Positions 16,810 to 24,875 of a DNA stretch of 34,629 nucleotides are shown here, one piece after another. A program made the position numbers and the translations under genes. Origin of the DNA: Bacillota bacterium (GTDB lineage: Bacteria; Bacillota; Thermincolia; Thermincolales; UBA2595); NCBI GenBank assembly GCA_021847735.1, contig JAJZQD010000018.1, positions 1 to 34,629 of the forward strand, read 5' to 3'. How positions within the stretch are numbered: the first letter of the stretch is position 1; each line of letters starts with the position of its first letter. The notes under the pieces were generated by a model that saw nothing but the letters and a program-made list of their open reading frames with translations, was not told the DNA's origin and made no database searches.

Positions 16810-18435
16810 TTGATTCCAAGGTATATTGCTAATTTTGATACCCGAAATCTTCCTCAGAGGCAAACGGATTTTTTGATTATAGGCAGCGGTATAGCCGGAT
16901 TGTATACTGCCCTTAATGCCAGCAGTTTTGCCAAAGTAACGGTCCTAACCAAAAAGAAACTGGGTGACACCAATACTGAAAGGGCCCAGGGCGGCATTGC
17001 GGCGGCTATTCACAGCGCCGACTCCCCCGCATTACATAGGGCTGATACTTTGGAGGCCGGGGCCGGGCTGTGTAGTATTGCCTCCGTCGAGGTGCTTGTT
17101 AATGAAGGCCCGGACCGGGTCAGAGAATTAATTGAGATGGGAGCCAACTTTGACCGTTTAGACGGGAAACTGGCTTTTACAAGAGAGGCGGCCCACTGCC
17201 GCCGAAGAATTTTGCATGCCGGGGATTCCACCGGCGAGGAAATTCAGAATACCTTGGCCAGAAACCTGGTAAGGGACGGAAAAGCGGATTTTTTAGAAGA
17301 CCATATGGTCATAGATTTGTTAACAGTGGACAACACTTGTTATGGGGCGGTAGTCTGGAACGAACGGTCTAAGGAAATAGTGGTGTACCGGGCCGGGAAT
17401 GTTGTGCTGTCTTCCGGTGGGGCCGGGCAGGTATTCCGGAATACCACCAACCCGGAAGTGGCGACCGGGGACGGCATAGCTCTGGCTTTCCGGGCCGGTG
17501 CCGCCATTATGGACACGGAGTTTGTCCAGTTTCACCCTACTGCCTTATATCTACCGGGTGCACCCCGGTTTCTGATTTCCGAGGCCGTGAGGGGAGAGGG
17601 CGCCGTTTTACGCAACATTCACGGGGAAAGGTTTATGACCAAGTACCATCCGGGGGCAGAATTGGCCTCCAGGGATATTGTGGCCAGAGCCATTATCAGC
17701 GAGATGGTTGCCACCGGCAGCTCCCATGTGTATTTGGATTTGTCGCCCCTGGCAGGGGAAAAGGTGAAGAAAAGGTTTCCAACTATCACCAGAACGTGTG
17801 CCCAATACGGAATAGACATTGCCAATGAAATGATACCGGTTGCTCCCGCGGCCCACTATATGATGGGGGGAGTCCAGACCAACTTAAACGGCGAAACGTC
17901 AGTCAAAGGACTTTATGCCTGTGGGGAAGTAGCCTGTCAGGGCGTACATGGAGCAAACAGGCTGGCGAGTAACTCCCTGTTGGACGGGTTAGTGTTTGGC
18001 CACAGAATTGTAGAACATTGTAGACCAATTTTCCAAAACGGACGGGCAATAGATCAGACCGATTTTGCATGTTCCGAATTGAAACCGTGCCGGCCGGAAA
18101 CTTCCGCAGCAATAAAAAGCCAAGTTCAGGACACAATGTGGGATAAAGTCGGGATAGTAAGGGATGGCAAGCACTTGAAGGAAGCCATGAAGGAACTCGG
18201 GCAACTGGAAGAAATTTTGTTATATGAAGCGTGCAGTGTGGATGCCATGGAAACCTATAATATTCTTACCGTAGGAAAGCTTATTACCCAGGCGGCTCTT
18301 ATCCGGGCCGAAAGTCGTGGAGGGCATTACAGAAAAGACTCTGTTATGAGAGATGATGTTAACTGGAAGAAACATGTGGTTTTGCGGAGAAATCCGGGAG
18401 GTGACCTTTGTGCTTTTGAACATGAAGTTGGTTGA
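16810..18435 (+). CDS. nadB: L-aspartate oxidase
   Basis: NadB is an FAD enzyme that oxidises aspartate to iminoaspartate, the NadA substrate; in anaerobes fumarate can serve as acceptor. The FAD-binding motif LIIGSGIAGLYTA lies near residue 23, followed by ERAQGGIAAA, TREAAHCRRRILHAGD, MDTEFVQFHPTAL and the catalytic-region SEAVRGEGA. VHGANRLASNSLLDGLVFG is the conserved C-terminal FAD block. The 541-residue length is typical. The start is TTG at 16810, about 8 bases after GGGGGAGG. It overlaps nadC by 26 bases. Confidence 0.96.
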   Translation: MIPRYIANFDTRNLPQRQTDFLIIGSGIAGLYTALNASSFAKVTVLTKKKLGDTNTERAQGGIAAAIHSADSPALHRADTLEAGAGLCSIASVEVLVNEGPDRVRELIEMGANFDRLDGKLAFTREAAHCRRRILHAGDSTGEEIQNTLARNLVRDGKADFLEDHMVIDLLTVDNTCYGAVVWNERSKEIVVYRAGNVVLSSGGAGQVFRNTTNPEVATGDGIALAFRAGAAIMDTEFVQFHPTALYLPGAPRFLISEAVRGEGAVLRNIHGERFMTKYHPGAELASRDIVARAIISEMVATGSSHVYLDLSPLAGEKVKKRFPTITRTCAQYGIDIANEMIPVAPAAHYMMGGVQTNLNGETSVKGLYACGEVACQGVHGANRLASNSLLDGLVFGHRIVEHCRPIFQNGRAIDQTDFACSELKPCRPETSAAIKSQVQDTMWDKVGIVRDGKHLKEAMKELGQLEEILLYEACSVDAMETYNILTVGKLITQAALIRAESRGGHYRKDSVMRDDVNWKKHVVLRRNPGGDLCAFEHEVG

Positions 18436-19261
18436 TGATATTATCCTATTAGCCCTCAGAGAAGATATCGGCACTGGGGATGTGACCACACTCAGTACCA
18501 TTCCGGCTGAGTCGACGACCAAGGGTTCAATTTATGCAAAGGAAGAGGGGGTTGTGGCCGGACTACCCATCGCTAAGAGGGTTTTCCAAATACTTAACGG
18601 GGAAATCGAGTTTATGGCCCATAAGAAGGACGGCGACAGGGTTACCAAAGGGGAGATCCTGGCCACAGTAACCGGCCCCGCCCGCCCCATCCTGACAGGT
18701 GAGCGGGTAACCCTTAACCTGTTGCAGCGCTTGTCAGGCATAGCCACCCGGACGGCAAAAATTGCGGAGATTTTGACTTATTACAATACCACGGTGGTTG
18801 ACACCAGAAAAACCACGCCCGGTCTTCGCATGCTGGAGAAATACGCTGTAAGTGTGGGCGGCGGGAAAAACCACAGGTTCGGGCTCTATGACGGGGTATT
18901 GATTAAAGATAACCATATTAAAGTTGCCGGGGGCATAAAAAAAGCCGTGGCCATGGCCAGGGGGAATGCCCCTCATACAATGAAAATTGAAGTAGAGGTT
19001 GAAGACCTGACCGGTGTCAATGAAGCACTGGAAGCCAAAGCAGACATAATTATGCTTGATAACATGGATATTGCAGCCATTAAAGAGGCGGTAAAGCTGA
19101 TTAACGGACAGGCTCTGGTTGAAGTTTCCGGGGGAATTGATGAAAGCAATGTTGTAGAATACGCTAAGGCGGGAGTAGACCTGATTTCTATCGGGGCCCT
19201 GACCCACTCGGTCCAGGCACTGGACATTAGTCTGGATGTGGGGGAAATAAAAGTGAAGTGA
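18410..19261 (+). CDS. nadC: Nicotinate-nucleotide pyrophosphorylase (quinolinate phosphoribosyltransferase)
   Basis: NadC converts quinolinate and PRPP to nicotinate mononucleotide with loss of CO2, finishing the de novo branch begun by nadB and nadA. Family marks include LREDIGTGDVTT, RVTLNLLQRLSGIATRT, DTRKTTPGLR, YAVSVGGGKNHR, LIKDNHI and VEVSGGI. The start is GTG at 18410, eight bases after GGGAGG; the frame is open further upstream but lies inside nadB. With that start the protein has 283 residues, the usual length. Confidence 0.95.
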   Translation: MLLNMKLVDDIILLALREDIGTGDVTTLSTIPAESTTKGSIYAKEEGVVAGLPIAKRVFQILNGEIEFMAHKKDGDRVTKGEILATVTGPARPILTGERVTLNLLQRLSGIATRTAKIAEILTYYNTTVVDTRKTTPGLRMLEKYAVSVGGGKNHRFGLYDGVLIKDNHIKVAGGIKKAVAMARGNAPHTMKIEVEVEDLTGVNEALEAKADIIMLDNMDIAAIKEAVKLINGQALVEVSGGIDESNVVEYAKAGVDLISIGALTHSVQALDISLDVGEIKVK

Positions 19262-19319
19262 AATTGCCGGTTTTTTGGAAAAACATTAATTCTGGTAAAA
19301 TTTTAAGTATACAGTATAT

Positions 19320-19373
19320 TGGTTAACCATTGGTTCTAAATGCGTTGACAATATGCTGTTCTTTATTTAAAAT
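19320..19373 (+). promoter_or_regulatory. birA promoter overlapped by a probable BirA operator
   Basis: The promoter has TTGACA (19345-19350) and TAAAAT (19368-19373) with 17 bases between. A BirA-type box with half-sites TGGTTAACC (19320-19328) and CGTTGACAA (19343-19351), 14 bases apart, covers the -35 element. The half-sites match the Firmicute type TTGTTAACC/GGTTAACAA at 8 of 9 and 7 of 9 positions. This fits repression of birA by its own product. Confidence 0.65.
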
Positions 19374-19396
19374 AGAAACTGTATCGAGGTGGAACT

Positions 19397-20365
19397 GTGA
19401 AAACAAAGGTTCTTTCATTACTGAAAAAAAATTACCCGGACTATGTTTCAGGTGAGGAGATTAGCCGCCAGCTGGGGATTTCCCGGACAGCGGTCTGGAA
19501 GCACATGCGCAAGTTAAAGGAAAGCGGTTACGAGATTGAAGCCCGTTCGAAGGTAGGATACCGTCTGATTCAAACTCCGGACAGGTTATATGAGCACGAG
19601 TTAACGGCTTTGCTCAAGGCAAGTGTACTGGGGAAAAAGATTGTCTATCGGGAAACAGTCGGTTCCACCAACGAACTGGCCAAAGAACTGGCCCAAAAAG
19701 GTGCCCAACAGGGCACGGTGGTAATTGCCGAAGAACAGACCGGCGGCAAAGGCCGGATGGGGAGAATTTGGTATTCACCGGCAGGGCAGGGCCTGTGGTT
19801 TTCGGTAATCCTAAGGCCCCGGATCAGCCCGGTTGATGCAACCAAGCTGACTCTTGTCTGTGCAGTTGCTGTGGCCAATGCGGTCAGAGAAATCACCGGT
19901 CTGGCCGCGGGAATCAAATGGCCTAATGATATATTAATTGATAACCGCAAAGCAGCCGGAATTCTTACTGAGATGAGCGCGGAAATTGATAAAGTGAACT
20001 ATATGGTACTGGGGATAGGGATAAATGTAAACTTCAATTCCAAAACAGTTCCTGCTGACATGGCTGGTATTGCTATGTCACTGGATGAACAAACAAACAC
20101 CAAAATATCCCGCATCGATTTACTTGCCGCAGTTCTAAACAACCTCGATATGCTGTATCAGGATTTTACCCAGGGCAAGTTTGCCGCAATTCTTTCCGCG
20201 TGGAAAGAGATGTCTGTCACGCTTAACCGCTGGGTAAAAGTTGTTTCACCGAATACCGTAGACGAAGGGATTGCTTTTGACATCGATGACGAAGGAATTC
20301 TTATTCTAATGAAAAAAGACGGTTCAATGAAAAGGATTCTATCTGGGGATGTCAGTCTAAGGTAG
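19397..20365 (+). CDS. birA: Bifunctional biotin-protein ligase and biotin repressor
   Basis: BirA makes biotinyl-AMP and transfers biotin to carrier proteins such as acetyl-CoA carboxylase subunits; long forms also repress biotin genes. Residues 1-60 form a winged helix-turn-helix (GEEISRQLGISRTAVWKHMRKL), so this is the DNA-binding form. The ligase domain has GSTNELAKELA, the biotinyl-AMP loop GGKGRMGRIWYSP, and KWPNDILIDNRKAAGILTE. A C-terminal SH3-like domain ends the protein. Length 322 is typical. The start is GTG at 19397 after GAGGTGG. bioY follows 81 bases downstream, and both genes carry BirA boxes upstream. Confidence 0.96.
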   Translation: MKTKVLSLLKKNYPDYVSGEEISRQLGISRTAVWKHMRKLKESGYEIEARSKVGYRLIQTPDRLYEHELTALLKASVLGKKIVYRETVGSTNELAKELAQKGAQQGTVVIAEEQTGGKGRMGRIWYSPAGQGLWFSVILRPRISPVDATKLTLVCAVAVANAVREITGLAAGIKWPNDILIDNRKAAGILTEMSAEIDKVNYMVLGIGINVNFNSKTVPADMAGIAMSLDEQTNTKISRIDLLAAVLNNLDMLYQDFTQGKFAAILSAWKEMSVTLNRWVKVVSPNTVDEGIAFDIDDEGILILMKKDGSMKRILSGDVSLR

Positions 20366-20401
20366 ATGGCTTGTTCCCGCAAGCCAACATTTTTGAAGAT
20401 A

Positions 20402-20433
20402 TTGTAAACCTAGTTACTTAAAAACGTTAACAG
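20402..20433 (+). promoter_or_regulatory. Probable BirA operator upstream of bioY
   Basis: Half-sites TTGTAAACC (20402-20410) and CGTTAACAG (20425-20433) are 14 bases apart, the same spacing as at birA. The left half is an exact match to the known Firmicute box variant; the right half matches GGTTAACAA at 7 of 9. The site ends just before the bioY ribosome binding site. Confidence 0.7.
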
Positions 20434-20446
20434 AGGAGGGCGGATT

Positions 20447-21016
20447 TTGAAACTTACAGTCAAAGAAATGGTTTTGGTTTCCATGTTTGCGGCCTTGGCC
20501 TGCCTGGGAGCATTACTGCTCAGGGTTGGGGGTACCGGTATTGTCCCTTACAGTATTTTGCCTTTTGTTGTCCTGCTGGCCGGAGCAATGTTGGGAAGCC
20601 GGCTCGGGGCTCTGAGTCTGACAGTATATGTGGCTCTTGGACTTGTCGGTGTACCGGTTTTTGCCTCGGCGCCCTATGGTGGGATAGCTTATTTGGTTTC
20701 ACCTACCGCCGGTTTCTTGTTCGGATACATTGGCGCTGCCTATGCAACCGGGCGAATTGTCGAAATCCTTGGGAAGAATACGGTCCGGACCTATTTGCTG
20801 GCTTCCTGTGCAGGACTGGTGGTGCTTTATCTGATAGGGCTGCCATATTTATATGTGGTTTTGAATTATTTTGTGGGAAAAGCCGTAAATGTGATGGGTA
20901 TATTAAAAATTGGACTGCTGCCCTTCATAGGATTTGATTTGGTGAAGGCATTGATTGTGTCTTTAGTAACCGTATCCGTGATGAAACAAGCGAAAACAGG
21001 CCGTTTTTCTCTTTAG
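20447..21016 (+). CDS. bioY: Biotin transporter substrate-binding subunit BioY
   Basis: BioY is the S-component of the biotin ECF transporter. The 189-residue protein is almost entirely hydrophobic with about six membrane helices, and shows the family marks GGTGIVPYSILPFVVLLAG, GLVGVPVFA and PTAGFLFGY. ECF ATPase and T-subunit genes are not in the window; shared energising modules are usually encoded elsewhere. The start is TTG at 20447 after AGGAGGG. The BirA box directly upstream argues for regulation by biotin. It is convergent with the vWA operon on the minus strand. Confidence 0.94.
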   Translation: MKLTVKEMVLVSMFAALACLGALLLRVGGTGIVPYSILPFVVLLAGAMLGSRLGALSLTVYVALGLVGVPVFASAPYGGIAYLVSPTAGFLFGYIGAAYATGRIVEILGKNTVRTYLLASCAGLVVLYLIGLPYLYVVLNYFVGKAVNVMGILKIGLLPFIGFDLVKALIVSLVTVSVMKQAKTGRFSL

Positions 21017-21069
21017 CCCCCCGCCCCTTGTACCCAAAGGGGCAGCCTCACTTTAGTTTGGCCAGAAAA

Positions 21070-21188
21070 GGAAAGGGCAGGTGTGTTCCGCAGAGCGAGG
21101 CTGACGTCCGCCAGCCCGCGACCGCGTAAGCGGGAGCGGTTTGCTGGCTGAGTTGTTGCTCGCTCGGAGGAATACACCTGCCCTTTCC
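21070..21188. repeat. Large inverted repeat with nested hairpin
   Basis: The left arm 21070-21099 (starting GGAAAGGGCAGGTGT) and right arm 21159-21188 (ending ACACCTGCCCTTTCC) are complementary at about 27 of 30 positions. Between them lies a nested stem with GCCAGC and GCTGGC and a GC-rich inner hairpin around GTAA. It sits between the convergent ends of bioY and the vWA operon. It could end transcription from both sides, but it has no T-runs and is much larger than a normal terminator, so a small mobile or REP-like element is also possible. Confidence 0.7.
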
Positions 21189-21222
21189 TTGCCAGCGTAC
21201 CCGGAGCAAGGAGGATGTCTCT

Positions 21223-22977
21223 TTAACTGTACTTATATTGTTCCCATTCCTGAGTTACTACATCAACGAGGCTGTTTTTGTCAAGTTCATCAACAATATA
21301 GAGGTTGCCCTTCCCGATGGTGGAGAGTTCGGTCATATACTCTTCATTAGGGATTACTCCTATACAGACCAGCCTGATTTTATTTTCGGCAATCATCTTA
21401 GCGGCCTTCAAGGCATCTTTTTGAGCATCTGTGGTCCACAACGGGAAGTTGGGGATACCGTCGGTTATTAATACCAGCAAGGGGTTGCGAGCCCGTTTCC
21501 GCTTGATTAAATTGATGCTTTCCACTATTCCCTTGGCCAGGGGAGTTAACCCTTCAGGTTGGACAGTGCGCAGGCCGTCCTGCAGCTTCTGATAGTTCTT
21601 GGTAAAGGGTACAACTACCTGGGCGGACATTTCCTGGAAAACCACCACACTAACCTTTTCTTTGGAGGTCAAGAGGAAGTGCTCCGCTAAATAAGATACG
21701 GCCCTTAGCTTTTCCCCGACCATACTGCCGCTGCAGTCAATGGCAATACATGTGTCGATGGGGGCAAAAGATTTTTTGCCGTATACCTTGATGTCCTTTT
21801 TTTCAATTGTCATATGGGTCCGGCCTTCCAGGTAACTGCGGACTGAAGCGTTTACAACGGTTTCCGGTATGGCGATATCACTCAGCCAGGCCCGGTCAGG
21901 CTGGCTTACCACCTTCTTATGGTCAGTAAGCTGGCTCTTTCTGGACTTAAGCTCCGAATTCCGGTATGTCCGGTAATTGTGCCGGACAATCTGGTACCGG
22001 CGGATAGACTTTCTGACTTGGGCTTCCAGTTCTTTTTGGTGGTTTCTGATAAAATCGCGGATAGCCTTGCCATCATCCGTCAGAATAGAGGCAAGCCTGC
22101 CCTTTTTGATAAGGTTGTGGTTGGACAGGTCCAGCAGGGTTTGCTTCAGGTCCCCGTCGCCGTGTTTCTTGGCAAAGGACCCCAAGAATATATTCCCTGC
22201 GGTGGTGAGGGATTCCAGGAACCTGGCAGCCTCTTCCACACTCCCAAAGGCACAGGCCAGGTTCATGATTATCTGCAAGCGGTTTTGCTGGGCACGATAT
22301 TTCTGCGATTCGGGTGAATTAAAACCTGGCAGGCCTAAACCTATTCCCAGACCGGGCCTGGTTTCTATTTCTTTTTCACAATGGATGATTTTTTCCACTC
22401 GCCTGATTTCAAAGCCCTGGTTCATGATGGCTTGTTCCACAGCGTCAGCAATAAACAGCAAACTGTCATAAAACTGGGGCTTCACCGTGAATAACAGGTG
22501 GACGTGGGTTTCCGGCTTTCTGGCCTTTGCCGGGATCAGTTCCACTGTACGGCTGGCCAAATCGAAAACGCTTCCTTTGCCCCCTGCGGTCCTTAGAAGA
22601 ATACGCTGAGCCATATATTTTGTCAATTCTGTAATCCTGTCTTTTGAAAACTCATCGCTCTTTTCTTCCTGCAGTTTTCGGAAGTAGCCGTCTACTCCGT
22701 CCCATATCCGCCTGGCTACGAACACTGGGTCCAGGCTGGCTGGCTCATGAAATACGTCCATATGCAGCATGAGGTCGTCTTCCGTCTGCTGCAGGTAGTA
22801 ACGTCCTGCATCCTGGTCAGTGTATATGCGGATGTCGCCCGGGGTCCTGGGGTCATTACCGTGAAGTTTACGGCTGACAACGGTAGTTTCTCCTAAACGT
22901 ACGCCCTGATTCTTTCTAAAGTACGCGCTCAGGTACTTTTCGAGGGTCATCCTTTGTTGTCTTTCGGAATATTCCAA
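21223..22977 (-). CDS. vWA-domain protein, second copy (partner of AAA+ ATPase)
   Basis: The 584-residue protein has an uncharacterised N-terminal part of about 390 residues and a C-terminal vWA domain. The MIDAS residues are present: DCSGS from D414, T in EGLTPLAKG, and D in LITDGIPN. It resembles by position and layout the vWA partners of MoxR/Mg-chelatase-type ATPases. It is a near duplicate of the protein encoded at 23014-24765: the MIDAS aspartate is residue 414 in both and well over three quarters of residues agree by eye. The start is TTG at 22977, encoding MEYSER, with an AAAGGGGG site on the minus strand. It is the last gene of the operon and lies 36 bases after its twin. Function unknown. 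Confidence 0.85.
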   Translation of the reverse strand: MEYSERQQRMTLEKYLSAYFRKNQGVRLGETTVVSRKLHGNDPRTPGDIRIYTDQDAGRYYLQQTEDDLMLHMDVFHEPASLDPVFVARRIWDGVDGYFRKLQEEKSDEFSKDRITELTKYMAQRILLRTAGGKGSVFDLASRTVELIPAKARKPETHVHLLFTVKPQFYDSLLFIADAVEQAIMNQGFEIRRVEKIIHCEKEIETRPGLGIGLGLPGFNSPESQKYRAQQNRLQIIMNLACAFGSVEEAARFLESLTTAGNIFLGSFAKKHGDGDLKQTLLDLSNHNLIKKGRLASILTDDGKAIRDFIRNHQKELEAQVRKSIRRYQIVRHNYRTYRNSELKSRKSQLTDHKKVVSQPDRAWLSDIAIPETVVNASVRSYLEGRTHMTIEKKDIKVYGKKSFAPIDTCIAIDCSGSMVGEKLRAVSYLAEHFLLTSKEKVSVVVFQEMSAQVVVPFTKNYQKLQDGLRTVQPEGLTPLAKGIVESINLIKRKRARNPLLVLITDGIPNFPLWTTDAQKDALKAAKMIAENKIRLVCIGVIPNEEYMTELSTIGKGNLYIVDELDKNSLVDVVTQEWEQYKYS

Positions 22978-23013
22978 GGGTTTTGCCCCCTTTTAGCGGA
23001 CTAAGGATAAAGC

Positions 23014-24765
23014 TTAGGATTTATATTGTTTCCACTCCTGGGTTACTACATCTACCAGGCTGTTTTTGTCAAGTTCATCAACAACATAAAGATTGCCCTG
23101 ACCAATTGAGGCCAATTCCTCCATGAAACTTTCGTTGGGAATGACCCCTATACAAACAAGTCTGATTTTATTTTCGGCAATCATCCCAGCGGCTTTGAGG
23201 GCATCTTTTTTGGCATCTATCGTCCACAGCGGGTAGTTGGGCAGGCCGTCTGTAATCAGGATCAGTAAGGGGTTGCGGGCCCGCTTCTTCTTGATTAAAT
23301 TAATGCTTTCCACTATTCCCTTGGCCAGCGGAGTTAACCCTTCGGGTTGGATAGTCCGGAGGCCGTCCTGCAACTTCTGATAGTTTTTGGTAAAGGGGAC
23401 AACTACCCGGGCACCTGTTTCCTGGAAGGCCACTACGCTTACCTTTTCTTTTGAGGTTAGCAGGAAGTGTTCGGCTAAATAAGATACGGCCCTTATCTTT
23501 TCCCCGACCATACTGCCGCTGCAGTCAATGGCTATCAATGTATCGATTGGGGCAAAGGACTTTTTACCGAATACCTTGATATCTTTTTTCTTGATGGTCA
23601 TACGGGGTTCGCCTTCCAGGTAACTGCGGGCTGAAGCGCTTACGACGGTTTCCGGAATAGCGATATCGCTTACCCAAGCCTGATCCACCTGATTGACCAC
23701 CTTCTTATGGTCAGTCAGCTGGCTTTTCCGTGACTTAAGCTCTGAATTCCGGTAGGTCCGGTAATTGTGCTTGACAATCTGGTACCGGCGGATAGACTTT
23801 CTGACCTGGGCTTCCAGTTCTTTTTGATGGTTTCTGATAAAGTCGCGGATAGCTTTGCCTTCATCTGTTAGAATAAAGGCAAATCTGCCCTTTTTTACGA
23901 GATTCTGATTCGACAGATCGAGTAGGGTCTGTTTCAGATCCCCGTCACCGTGTTTCTTGGCAAAGGACCCTAAGAATATATTCCCTGCAGTAGTGAGGGA
24001 CTCCAGGAACCTGGCGGCATCTTCAACACTCCCGAAAGCGCCGGCCAGGTTCATGATTATCTGCAAACGGTTCTGTTGGGCACGATATCCCTGCGCTTCC
24101 GGTGAATTAAAACCCGGCAGGCCCAAACCTATCCCCAGGCCTGACTTGGTTTCCATTTCTTTTTCACAGTGAATGATTTTTTCCACCCGCCTGATTTCAA
24201 AACCCTGGTTCCCAATAGCCTGCTCAACGGCGTCGGCAATAAACAGCAAACTGTCAAAAAACTTGGGTTCTACTGAAAACAGAAGGTGGACGTGGGTTTC
24301 TGGCTTTCTGGCCTTCTCAGGCACCAGTTCCACACTACGGCTGGACAGCTCAAATATATTTCCCGTTCCGCCGGCAGTCCTGAGAATAATTCGTTGGGCC
24401 AGGTTTCTTGTCAATTCCGTAACCTTGTCTTTTGAATATTCGGTACGGTTTTCGTCCCGTAGTTGGAGGAAGTAGCTTTCAACACCCTGCCATATCCGCC
24501 TGGCGACATAAACCGGGTCAAGGCTTGCGGGTTCGTGAAAGACATCCATGTGCAGAACCAGATTATCATCATTTTCCTTGAGGTAATAGCGTCCGGCATC
24601 CTGATCCGTGTAAATCCGGATTTCACCTGGGGCTTTGGGGTCGTTTCCGTGGACTTTGTGGCTTAGAACCGTAGTCTCCCCCAAACGCACACCCTGATTC
24701 TTTACAAAGTACGCGCTTAGGTAGTGTTCAAGAGTCATTCTGCGGTGTCTTTCGGAGTATTCCAA
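23014..24765 (-). CDS. vWA-domain protein, first copy (partner of AAA+ ATPase)
   Basis: The 583-residue twin of the downstream gene: the same N-terminal region of unknown fold (LSAYFVKNQGVRLGE, FHEPASLDPVYVARRIW, HCEKEMETK) and a C-terminal vWA domain with DCSGS from D414, LTPLAKG and LITDGLPN. The segment with GLGIGLGLPGFNSPE and AAGNIFLGSFAKKHGDGDL-like blocks is almost identical in both copies. The real start is TTG at 24765 (LEYSERHRR), placed after AAAGGAGGG on the minus strand; the frame is open upstream but that part has no counterpart in the twin. It follows the ATPase gene by 110 bases, which contain a GGCCGGG hairpin at 24851-24868. Function unknown; an ATPase-driven remodelling role is inferred. 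Confidence 0.85.
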   Translation of the reverse strand: MEYSERHRRMTLEHYLSAYFVKNQGVRLGETTVLSHKVHGNDPKAPGEIRIYTDQDAGRYYLKENDDNLVLHMDVFHEPASLDPVYVARRIWQGVESYFLQLRDENRTEYSKDKVTELTRNLAQRIILRTAGGTGNIFELSSRSVELVPEKARKPETHVHLLFSVEPKFFDSLLFIADAVEQAIGNQGFEIRRVEKIIHCEKEMETKSGLGIGLGLPGFNSPEAQGYRAQQNRLQIIMNLAGAFGSVEDAARFLESLTTAGNIFLGSFAKKHGDGDLKQTLLDLSNQNLVKKGRFAFILTDEGKAIRDFIRNHQKELEAQVRKSIRRYQIVKHNYRTYRNSELKSRKSQLTDHKKVVNQVDQAWVSDIAIPETVVSASARSYLEGEPRMTIKKKDIKVFGKKSFAPIDTLIAIDCSGSMVGEKIRAVSYLAEHFLLTSKEKVSVVAFQETGARVVVPFTKNYQKLQDGLRTIQPEGLTPLAKGIVESINLIKKKRARNPLLILITDGLPNYPLWTIDAKKDALKAAGMIAENKIRLVCIGVIPNESFMEELASIGQGNLYVVDELDKNSLVDVVTQEWKQYKS

Positions 24766-24875
24766 GGCTCTTGCCCTCCTTTCTGCTGCCAGGGGAAACG
24801 AAATCCTGCCAAAAAACAAAAACCTATTATTTAATGCAGGATATAATGATGGCCGGGTAGCCCCGGCCTAGACTG

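Noticed and set aside
21977-22471. Plus-strand open frames inside the vWA genes
   Set aside because: They are antisense shadows of the conserved vWA genes, occur in both duplicate copies for that reason, and have no ribosome binding sites.
24851-24868. Terminator between the AAA+ and first vWA genes
   Set aside because: The GGCCGGG hairpin has no T-run on the minus strand, so termination is not supported; it may only affect mRNA processing.
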